From Strigamia acuminata (Eukaryota; Arthropoda; Chilopoda; Geophilomorpha; Linotaeniidae): 64,000 nt of DNA. Below, one piece after another: positions 55,801-64,000 of the stretch. The stretch covers positions 64,985,369 to 65,049,368 of the forward strand of contig OX442314.1 of NCBI GenBank assembly GCA_949358305.1. Reading direction: 5' to 3'. The translations under genes were made by a program, and so were the position numbers. The first letter of the stretch is position 1. Each line of letters begins with the position of its first letter. The notes under the pieces were generated by a model that did no database searches, was not told where the DNA came from, and worked only from the letters and a program-made list of their open reading frames with translations.

Positions 55801-57599
55801 ACGTAGGTGGCACCGGTCCTTGTAGCCACTGGAAACGGGAGGAACATCTGAGGAAAGATCAATTCCCCGGACAAATAAAGATAGATGTGTACTACTTCCC
55901 GAAACCAGGCTTACGGCTGCGCTCAAAACCGAACATTCGAGAGTATTGTGATAAAGAGGGCATTATCTACGATGATGACCTTTTCTTCTTCGGCAACATG
56001 GAACACCAATTGCCTGAGGTTCCTCCAATTCGACCCATTATCCATTTATGCCGCCGTGAACCGTCCAGTTATTCCGAAGCTGGGAAATTCCCTGATGCAC
56101 CAAAATGGCGTGAAGCCATCGATGAGGAGCTCGGAACCTTCAAGAAAAGGGAGGTGTATCAGGAAGTGCCTAAACCGCCAAATACAACAATACTGGGCTG
56201 TAAATGGATTTTTAAATTAAAAACGGACGCGACCGGAAAGATCAATCGTTACCGTGCGAGATTAGTAGCGCAAGGCTTTCGCCAAACCATTGGGATTGAC
56301 TTCGACGAAGTTTTCAGCCCAGTTGTAAATTTCGTGCTTATCCGTTTCTTCTTTTGCCTCCTCGTGGTCCTCAAAGGATGGCAAGACACTCACCTCGACA
56401 TAAAATGCGCCTACTTATATGGAGAGCTTAAACATCGAATTTATATGAGAATTCCTGCAGGCGCAATGTGTGATGATCCGGAAAATGTTTGGTTGCTCAC
56501 GAAATCGTTATACGGGTTACACCAGTCCGGTCGTGAATGGTATCAAAAATTGGACGAGACTCTCAAAGAGTTAGGTTTTCGCAAGATGCCCGCCTGCAAC
56601 TGTGTCTACGTTTTCGGCAAATCAGCGGTCATGCTCGTCTACGTGGACGATATAGTTCTATTTTATTCGTCTAAGAGCATTTTGACCCAAGTACTCCAAC
56701 TGATCAGCAGTAAATTCGAGATTGTGGACTTGGGACCAATAACCAAACTGCTGGGAGTCGAATTCGTGCGACATATGGGCCAAACTTTCATGATTCAAAG
56801 CGTATTCATCGAGAAACTGTTAAAGAAGTTTGGCATAACGGCAGACAACGTCATTAAAGTGCCTGTCACACCTGGAACAACTTTAGTCAAGGGACCAAAA
56901 GAAAATTTGGCAGATTTCCCATACAGATCGCTGATTGGATCCCTTCTGTTCTTGGCATCTCGAACCCGACCGGATATATTATATTCCGTGATTACTCTGT
57001 CTCAGTACAACAATTGTTATACCGCGGCACACATCAAAGCATTGCTTCAAGTCCTACGTTACGTAGCTAACACCGCGAATTATTGTATTGAACTGTCTAA
57101 CTGCACATCGGGACAACTCTGGGCCTACACGGACGCATCGTGGGCCAGCGATGTGGCTACTTCCCTGAGTTTTGGTGGATATATTGCGTTCATTGGGAAC
57201 ACACCGATTGGATGGTCATGTAAAAAACAGACCAGCGTCGCAGCTTCGACAATGGAAGCGGAGTTTGTAGCATTAATGGAGGTCGTCAAAGAGCTTTATT
57301 GGCTTGACCACATTTACTCCGAGCTTCCATTGCTCAATCGTGTTTCCAAGCCCATCATATTTTCGGACGCATTGGCATCCATCCAGTTCTCGACCAATGA
57401 CGTGGAAAATTCACGCACGAAGTACATCCGTGTGAAGTTCCACTGGCTCAGGGAGTGGCATTCCGAGGGACGTTTCGAACTGAGGAAAATACCCGGGAGC
57501 ATAAACGTCTCTGACATATTCACCAAGTGGTTAAGTGCGGACCGGCTTAATCTACTGATTGCGAACATTTTTGATTTTCATCGGATACGTCATTCCTAA
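52803..57599 (+). CDS. gag-pol: Copia C Gag-Pol polyprotein (1598 aa)
   Basis: One uninterrupted frame beginning MSKSSDASVGKIP at the first ATG. Order: Gag, CCHC knuckle CYNCGDMGHYANRC, protease DCGATDH, integrase finger (WHSRLGHLH to CNHC), core with HMDLWG, RTDRGGEF and TAERIN, a Pro/Ser-rich linker, reverse transcriptase with YVDD, and RNase H with YTDAS in place of FTDAS. Colinear with family B over its full length, with a shorter linker. No inactivating change was seen. Confidence 0.95.
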   Translation: MSKSSDASVGKIPILSIGNYESWRRSMRMYLKSEGLWHHVTEDTEEADLKTFNDKELKKYKKRKDRALGLIYCQVSEAKRSVLDPCNTPKESWDALAKVYAPSSRARKAAMRREFLGLHLLPGEEMVDFIGRVDDHVRKLTDVKETISDDHKAYQYLDMLPSEYSQVSFAIYHWPDDDFKPIKVADQLLSEYLRLKSISSRDNPNSSSQAFANERRGRDQSRPSRPLTQIQCYNCGDMGHYANRCPHPPNPNRIDKNRPTATFQRKSRSSSRKRKQKANQQDNSKPRGNSQVRRESNFFLNAPPQVEVPIAHFMQNSEWIVDCGATDHVSHVKAWFSDFQPVTPFDIELGQGHSQVTGKGTVRIQTFIDNCECVVNLHEVLYAPNFEANLISVSRIDNNKHHIHIFNSEINVYETDIRHSVLRARQKGGLYYVDGLRPPTTVTVNNPQVQNEVLPSTNPKTMVTIEEDFPKIKKASKKSKTRDITDFRIELPNPVPKNLLPQTFHPPPVPTPVLTNSNPIVPSYATALNSIPPKSNPGKQIKQNGQKPIATATSKKDSTGLWHSRLGHLHANAIRLLANNPQVYGFTPEEVRQELACNHCRIAKSIRASHKPDPHPITTKALDLMHMDLWGPAPATSFGGARYVLTIIDDATRYTWIIPIAQKSQTFQCFKDFVSRVERVANTRIKAIRTDRGGEFISNEFTKYLNDSGIQAQRTNPASPQMNGTAERINRTMADHFRAILDETQLPLELWAEIAVNFAYVKNRSPHSRLNNEVPYILWRQRALSLRHLRKIGSKCWVHYTAPGRSKFESRAWEGFLVGYATGTRGYRVWNPIDDKVIETIHVQIDEKQSFRRSSHNSRRQTSLAEDLNAQSVPTTTSRVNFDDNVGYSDWPARMSDSEDQNTSSDYDSDDSTPQGAVGGISPPPSPPVRVPTPKPSPVLTPTVSPFHTPDNSPPGSPNPFVTARRGSGPTHRPPPAPTETHTVVPTIIPTATTSYKWRYVGGTGPCSHWKREEHLRKDQFPGQIKIDVYYFPKPGLRLRSKPNIREYCDKEGIIYDDDLFFFGNMEHQLPEVPPIRPIIHLCRREPSSYSEAGKFPDAPKWREAIDEELGTFKKREVYQEVPKPPNTTILGCKWIFKLKTDATGKINRYRARLVAQGFRQTIGIDFDEVFSPVVNFVLIRFFFCLLVVLKGWQDTHLDIKCAYLYGELKHRIYMRIPAGAMCDDPENVWLLTKSLYGLHQSGREWYQKLDETLKELGFRKMPACNCVYVFGKSAVMLVYVDDIVLFYSSKSILTQVLQLISSKFEIVDLGPITKLLGVEFVRHMGQTFMIQSVFIEKLLKKFGITADNVIKVPVTPGTTLVKGPKENLADFPYRSLIGSLLFLASRTRPDILYSVITLSQYNNCYTAAHIKALLQVLRYVANTANYCIELSNCTSGQLWAYTDASWASDVATSLSFGGYIAFIGNTPIGWSCKKQTSVAASTMEAEFVALMEVVKELYWLDHIYSELPLLNRVSKPIIFSDALASIQFSTNDVENSRTKYIRVKFHWLREWHSEGRFELRKIPGSINVSDIFTKWLSADRLNLLIANIFDFHRIRHS

Positions 57600-57808
57600 T
57601 TTATTTATCCAGAATTTGAGAATTACTGAGCATTAGATTGGGAATTGTGTTTATAAGTGCCCTAAAAGTACCCGGCTCGGTAATTCGCTTTCTTTAGTTA
57701 TAATTATTGTATACGACATTGGAATCATGTCTTTTCCGGGGTTACAGTCTCGACTTTCTTATTTCATTTGTTATTTGTTCATCCCTGTGATTGTGAAAAG
57801 GGGGAATT

Positions 57809-58309
57809 TGTAGATCAAGAGATCATTTATTATTTCACAATTACAGAGTTTTTCCTTTATTTATTTATAATGTATATGTTTTGTTTTCCCCACTTATGTA
57901 TCTAGTTTTGATACATATCGTATTTTAAGCATTGAGCACCATGCGCCCTTTATCATTTTCTTTAATTTTCACTTAATGTGAAATATTGTCGCTTAGTAAA
58001 GTGAGCACCAGATGGTGTCTTATCGTTTTTGCTTTTGTTATCCAACATGGCGTCTCCCGCACAGGACGGTCGCCTTTATGTATTCTCTTCATTTATAGCA
58101 GTATGTAAGTGTATATTTTCATTAAACCGTTTTATTTAGGCTTTTTATTAAGCTTTTGTTCTTTGTTTGCCACGTTTGATAAGTGGCAAACACACACGTT
58201 TTCACGAGGCCGTGCGGAGAAGCGCGCCCGTGCCACGTCGTCATTATTACGCTCATTTCGGCCATTAATAGCTTCCACTGGCCCGTTTTATTTTTTTCAC
58301 CACGCTACA
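57809..58309 (+). repeat. Copia C 3' LTR
   Basis: 501 bp, identical by eye to the 5' LTR, followed by AATAC. The 209 bp between the gag-pol stop and this LTR carry only the purine tract. Confidence 0.93.
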
Positions 58310-59107
58310 AATACATCTCGAATACAAGTCGTACGAGTCAAAGTCCGGGAACGGGTCATCGACTATCTCGTATTCGACTCGAAAACGAGTCGAATACGAT
58401 TTCGCGTTGAAGAAGGACAAAATTCGCATTCGACTCGAAAACGAGTCGAATACGAATTCGCATTCGACTCAAAAACGAGTCGAATACGATTTCGCGTTGA
58501 AGAAGGGCAAAACTCGTACTCGACTCGAAAACGAGTCGAATACGATTTCGTGTTGGAGAAGGGCAAAACTCGTACTCGACTCGAGAACGAGTCGAATACG
58601 ATTTCGCGTTGAAGAAGGGCAAAATTCGCATTCGACTCGAAAACGAGTCGAATACGATTTCGCGTTGAAGAAGGGCAAAACTCGTACTCGACTCGAAAAC
58701 GAGTCGAATACGATTTCTCGTTGAAGAAGGGCAAAACTCGTACTCGACTCGAAAACGAGTCGAATACGATTTCGCGTTGAAGAAGGGCAAAATTCGCATT
58801 CGACTCGAAAACGAGTCGAATACGATTTCGCGTTGAAGAAGGGCAAAACTCGTACTCGACTAGAAAACGAGTCGAATACGATTTCGCGTTGAAGAAGGGC
58901 AAAATTCGCATTCGACTCGAAAACGAGTCGAATACGATTTCGCGTTGAAGAAGGGCAAAACTCGTACTCGACTAGAAAACGAGTCGAATACGATTTCGCG
59001 TTGAAGAAGGGCAAAATTCGCATTCGACTCGAAAACGAGTCGAATACGATTTCGCGTTGAAGAAGGGCAAAACTCGTACTCGACTAGAAAGCGAGTCGAA
59101 TACGAGA
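58310..59107 (-). repeat. 56-bp tandem repeat array, right arm (inverted)
   Basis: About 13 units of the same 56-bp repeat as 49616-50462, in inverted orientation, starting with an inverted copy of the left arm's inner boundary (TCGACTATCTCGTATTCGACTC near 58358). One unit near 58430-58470 is shortened. It forms the second arm of the palindrome now separated from its centre by element C. Confidence 0.93.
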
Positions 59108-59143
59108 TCATTTTTTGATCTGGGTCGTGAATGCGTCCGTATG

Positions 59144-59468
59144 TCACGCGAACGCGTGTTGGAGTCGATTCCGAGTTCGTATTCCATCTTGAACGCGCAT
59201 TGGAGACGTAAACCAGTTTATTTTACCCACTCTCGCTCGATCCCGCTTCATCGCTCCTTGTCGCAACTGTGAGAAAAAAAACATGAGAATGTGCAGAAAT
59301 GAACCTTCCAATACTCACATGAAAATTGACAACCTTGACACAAAACAGTCTATTGACACTCCCAACACCACCCCGGACATTTTCCGGAAGAGTTTGGTCC
59401 ACCCGGAATCCCCAGAATAGTCGCCCCCGAAATGCGGATTTCACGGAAGCCAATCCGCGGAAAGGCTA
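59144..59468 (-). pseudogene. Spliced gene fragment of unknown family between the array and the satellite
   Basis: Minus-strand exon up to 59319 (starting after an AG at 59469-59470 or earlier) ends at a GTGAGT donor. A second exon 59266-59144 follows an acceptor with a good pyrimidine tract (TTTTTTTTCTCACAG). They join in phase 0 and stop at TGA. The reading (FRGRLFWGFRVDQTLPENV in the first exon) is non-repetitive, unlike its surroundings. There is no ATG upstream before the satellite begins, so the 5' part is missing or lies far away. Confidence 0.35.
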
Positions 59469-62400
59469 AGCAATGATTTGGGAGAATAGACTTTTGATCT
59501 CATCACAGTTGACTTAGCACAAACACCACAAGATCAATGTCTCTGAATGTTCAGAAATAGTGTTTAAACCTTAGTAGAAGCCTTCAATGCAAGTTTTAGC
59601 AACATCCTAGCAACAATTTGGGAGAATAGACTTTTGATCTCATCACAGTTGACTTAGCACAAACACCACAAGATCAATGTCTCTGAATGTTCAGAAATAG
59701 TGTGTAAACCTTACTAGAAGCCTTCAATGCAAGTTTTAGCAACATCCAAGCAATGATTTTGGAGAATAGACTTTTGATCTCATCACAGTTGACTTGGCAC
59801 AAACACCACAAGTCCAATGTCTCAGAATGTTCAGATATAGTGTTTAAACCTTACTAGAAACCTTCAATGCAAGTTTTAGCAACATCCTAGCAACGATTTG
59901 GGAGAATAGACTTTTGATCTCATCACAGTTGACTTAGCACAAACACCACAAGATCAATGTCTCTGAATGTTCAGAAATAGTGTTTAAACCTTACTAGAAG
60001 CCTTCAATGTAAGTTTTAGCAACATCCAAGCAATGATTTTGGGAGAATACACTTTTGATCTCATCACAGTTGACTTAGCACAAACACCACAAGATCAATG
60101 TCTCTGAATGTTCAGAAATAGTGTTTAAACCTTAGTAGAAGCCTTCAATGCAAGTTTTAGCAACATCCAAGCAATGATTTTTGAGAACGGACTTTGGAGC
60201 TCATTTGATATCACAGTTGACTTGGCACAAACACCACAAGACCAATGTCTCTGAATGTTCAGAAATAGTGTGTAAACCTTACTAGAAGCCTTCAATGCAA
60301 GTTTTAGCAACATCCAAGCAATGATTTTGGAGAATAGACTTTTGATCTCATCACAGTTGACTTGGCACAAACACCACAAGTCCAATGTCTCAGAATGTTC
60401 AGATATAGTGTTTAAACCTTACTAGAAACTTTCAATGCAAGTTTTAGCAACATCCTAGCAACGATTTGGGAGAATAGACTTTTGATCTCATCACAGTTGA
60501 CTTAGCACAAACACCACAAGATCAATGTCTCTGAATGTTCAGAAATAGTGTTTAAACCTTACTAGAAGCCTTCAATGTAAGTTTTAGCAACATCCAAGCA
60601 ATGATTTTGGGAGAATACACTTTTGATCTCATCACAGTTGACTTGGCACAAACACCACAAGTCCAATGTCTCAGAATGTTCAGATATAGTGTTTAAACCT
60701 TACTAGAAACCTTCAATGCAAGTTTTAGCAACATCCTAGCAACGATTTGGGAGAATAGACTTTTGATCTCATCACAGTTGACTTAGCACAAACACCACAA
60801 GACCAATGTCTCTGAATGTTTAGATATAGTGTTTAAACCTTACTAGAAGCCTTCAATGCAAGTTTTAGCAACATCCAAGCAATGATTTTGGAGAATAGAC
60901 TTTTGATCTCATCACAGTTGACTTGGCACAAACACCACAAGTCCAATGTCTCAGAATGTTCAGATATAGTGTTTAAACCTTACTAGAAGCCTTTAATGCA
61001 AGTTTTAGCAACATCCAAGCAATGATTTTTGAGAACGGACTTTGGAGCTCATTTGATATTACAGTTGACTTAGCACAAACACCACAAGTCCAATGTCTCT
61101 GAATGTTCAGATATAGTGTTTAAACCTTACTAGAAGCCTTTAACGCAAGTTTTAGCAACATCCAAGCAATGATTTTGGAGAATAGACTTTTGATCTCATC
61201 ACAGTTGACTTGGCACAAACACCACAAGATCAATGTCTCTGAATGTTCAGAAATAGTGTGTAAACCTTACTAGAAGCCTTCAATGCAAGTTTTAGCAACA
61301 TCCAAGCAATGATTTTGGAGAATAGACTTTTGATCTCATCACAGTTGACTTGGCACAAACACCACAAGTCCAATGTCTCAGAATGTTCAGATATAGTGTT
61401 TAAACCTTACTAGAAACCTTCAATGCAAGTTTTAGCAACATCCAAGCAATGATTTTGGAGAATAGACTTTTGATCTCATCACAGTTGACTTGGCACAAAC
61501 ACCACAAGTCCAATGTCTCAGAATGTTCAGATATAGTGTTTAAACCTTACTAGAAGCCTTCAATGCAAGTTTTAGCAACATCCAAGCAATGATTTTGAAG
61601 AATAGACTTTTGATCTCATCACAGTTGACTTGGCACAAACACCACAAGTCCAATGTCTCAGAATGTTCAGATATAGTGTTTAAACCTTACTAGAAACCTT
61701 CAATGCAAGTTTTAGCAACATCCTAGCAACGATTTGGGAGAATAGACTTTTGATCTCATCACAGTTGACTTAGCACAAACACCACAAGATCAATGTCTCT
61801 GAATGTTCAGAAATAGTGTTTAAACCTTAGTAGAAGCCTTCAATGTAAGTTTTAGCAACATCCAAGCAATGATTTTGGGAGAATACACTTTTGATCTCAT
61901 CACAGTTGACTTAGCACAAACACCACAAGATCAATGTCTCTGAATGTTCAGAAATAGTGTTTAAACCTTACTAGAAGTCTTCAATGTAAGTTTTAGCAAC
62001 ATCCAAGCAATGATTTTGGGAGAATACACTTTTGATCTCATCACAGTTGACTTAGCACAAACACCACAAGATCAATGTCTCTGAATGTTCAGAAATAGTG
62101 TTTAAACCTTAGTAGAAGCCTTCAATGCAAGTTTTAGCAACATCTAAGCAATGATTTGGGAGAATAGATTTTTGATCTCATTACAGTTGACTTAGCACAA
62201 ACACCACAAGATCAATGTCTCTGAATGTTCAGAAATAGTGTTTAAACCTTAGTAGAAGCCTTCAATGCAAGTTTTAGCAACATCCAAGCAATGATTTTTG
62301 AGAACGGACTTTGGAGCTCATTTGATATCACAGTTGACTTGGCACAACACCACAAGAATAATGTCTCTGAATGTTCAGAAATAGTGTGTAAACCTTACTA

Positions 62401-64000
62401 GAAGCCTTCAATGCAAGTTTTAGCAACATCCAAGCAATGATTTTGGAGAATAGACTTTTGATCTCATCACAGTTGACTTGGCACAAACACCACAAGTCCA
62501 ATGTCTCAGAATGTTCAGATATAGTGTTTAAACCTTACTAGAAGCCTTTAATGCAAGTTTTAGCAACATCCAAGCAATGATTTTTGAGAACGGACTTTGG
62601 AGCTCATTTGATATTACAGTTGACTTAGCACAAACACCACAAGTCCAATGTCTCTGAATGTTCAGATATAGTGTTTAAACCTTACTAGAAGCCTTTAACG
62701 CAAGTTTTAGCAACATCCAAGCAATGATTTTGGAGAATAGACTTTTGATCTCATCACAGTTGACTTGGCACAAACACCACAAGATCAATGTCTCTGAATG
62801 TTCAGAAATAGTGTGTAAACCTTACTAGAAGCCTTCAATGCAAGTTTTAGCAACATCCAAGCAATGATTTTGGAGAATAGACTTTTGATCTCATCACAGT
62901 TGACTTGGCACAAACACCACAAGTCCAATGTCTCAGAATGTTCAGATATAGTGTTTAAACCTTACTAGAAACCTTCAATGCAAGTTTTAGCAACATCCAA
63001 GCAATGATTTTGGAGAATAGACTTTTGATCTCATCACAGTTGACTTGGCACAAACACCACAAGTCCAATGTCTCAGAATGTTCAGATATAGTGTTTAAAC
63101 CTTACTAGAAGCCTTCAATGCAAGTTTTAGCAACATCCAAGCAATGATTTTGAAGAATAGACTTTTGATCTCATCACAGTTGACTTGGCACAAACACCAC
63201 AAGATCAATGTCTCTGAATGTTCAGAAATAGTGTTTAAACCTTAGTAGAAGCCTTCAATGCAAGTTTTAGCAACATCCAAGCAATGATTTTTGAGAACGG
63301 ACTTTGGAGCTCATTTGATATCACAGTTGACTTGGCACAAACACCACAAGACCAATGTCTCTGAATGTTCAGAAATAGTGTTTAAACCTTAGTAGAAGCC
63401 TTCAATGGAAGTTTTAGCAACATCCTAGCAACAATTTGGGAGAATAGACTTTTGATCTCATCACAGTTGACTTAGCACAAACACCACAAGATCAATGTCT
63501 CTGAATGTTCAGAAATAGTGTTTAAACCTTAGTAGAAGCCTTCAATGCAAGTTTTAGCAACATCCAAGCAATGATTTTTGAGAACGGACTTTGGAGCTCA
63601 TTTGATATCACAGTTGACTTGGCACAAACACCACAAGACCAATGTCTTTGAATGTTCAGAAATAGTGTTTAAACCTTACTAGAAGCCTTCAATGTAAGTT
63701 TTAGCAACATCCAAGCAATGATTTGGGAGAATAGACTTTTGATCTCATCACAGTTGACTTAGCACAAACACCACAAGACCAATGTCTCTGAATGTTTAGA
63801 TATAGTGTTTAAACCTTACTAGAAGCCTTCAATGCAAGTTTTAGCAACATCCTAGCAACGATTTGGGAGAATAGACTTTTGATCTCATTACAGTTGACTT
63901 AGCACAAACACCACAAGACCAATGTCTCTGAATGTTCAGAAATAGTGTTTAAACCTTACTAGAAGCCTTCAATGCAAGTTTTAGCAACATCCTAGCAACG
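59463..64000. repeat. 140-bp satellite array, continues beyond the right edge
   Basis: About 32 monomers of roughly 140 bp (consensus includes CATCACAGTTGACTTAGCAC, ACACCACAAG, CTGAATGTTCAG and CAAGTTTTAGCAACATCC). Two monomer types alternate irregularly: the common GGAGAATAGACTTTTGATCTC type and a variant with GAGAACGGACTTTGGAGCTC (60177, 61029, 62284, 62585, 63291 and 63577 approximately). CTGAATGTTCAG is a near-palindrome present in most units. No ORF of interest. Confidence 0.97.

Larger units (their letters stand above)
51562..58309 (+). mobile_element. Full-length, apparently intact Copia-type retrotransposon, family C
   Basis: 6,748 bp with 501-bp LTRs (TGTAGATC to GCTACA) that read as identical and a 5-bp duplication AATAC (51557-51561 and 58310-58314). 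Primer site TGGTAGCAG at 52065, one complete gag-pol frame, and a purine tract AAAAGGGGGAA (57796-57806). It is inserted in the palindromic structure, separating its centre from its right arm. Protein sequence is close to family B. Confidence 0.94.

Noticed and set aside
59463-64000. CRISPR-like array of regular repeats.
   Set aside because: Units are contiguous 140-bp tandem copies with no unique spacers, in an animal genome; a satellite explains them.

Overview
This window is animal (metazoan) chromosomal DNA. Three things point there: genes with short GT-AG introns (49-132 bp, apart from one 222-bp intron and one enlarged by an insertion), a multi-exon piggyBac transposase gene, and full-length Copia-type and Ty3/gypsy-type LTR retrotransposons. 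I cannot place the lineage further. No rRNA, convincing tRNA, CRISPR array or bacterial operon is visible.

Left third (1-23261). A Ty3/gypsy element enters from beyond the left edge and ends in a 3' LTR at 22829-23261. Its integrase zinc-binding finger is split by a 17-kb composite Copia-type insertion (555-17607, target duplication AAACT). The composite has two outer LTRs in direct orientation and a third, inverted LTR with an inverted, truncated pol copy between them. A second Copia family (B, 4697-11891, duplication CATTC) sits inside that inverted pol, so nesting is three deep. Downstream of pol the Ty3 element carries a 91-aa ORF and an unrecognised 836-aa ORF with two CxxCxGxG motifs, in the position where env would be.

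Middle (23.3-41.3 kb). This is a gene-dense stretch full of microsatellites. Exon models were built by matching splice sites and phase. They give a 179-aa Ala-rich protein (minus), a 162-aa basic-to-acidic coiled-coil protein (plus), a small acidic exon pair (plus), a 281-aa or longer coiled-coil protein (plus), a six-exon 631-aa piggyBac transposase-like gene (minus), a nine-exon 757-aa protein with two C2H2-like fingers and a PHD-like C4HC3 finger (minus), and a five-exon 334-aa coiled-coil protein with an acidic tail (minus). Only the piggyBac gene belongs to a family I recognise. Smaller insertions here are a Tc1/mariner-like MITE in an intron of the 757-aa gene and a diverged solo LTR.

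Right third (41.3-64 kb). An intact Copia element (A3, 41277-48103, minus) sits between the promoter-like DNA and the coding exons of the 334-aa gene. After it come a fold-back element (about 48.34-49.61 kb) and a large palindromic structure with arms of a 56-bp hairpin-forming tandem repeat (49.6-51.56 and 58.31-59.11 kb). That structure is interrupted by a third intact Copia element (C, 51562-58309, duplication AATAC). After a short spliced gene fragment, a satellite of about 140 bp per monomer runs from 59463 past the right edge, with signs of a higher-order duplication.

A3 and C each have one uninterrupted gag-pol frame and LTR pairs that read as identical, so they look recently mobile. 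B is close behind, with one LTR difference. All the Copia elements share the same primer-binding sequence, consistent with the 3' end of initiator tRNA-Met.
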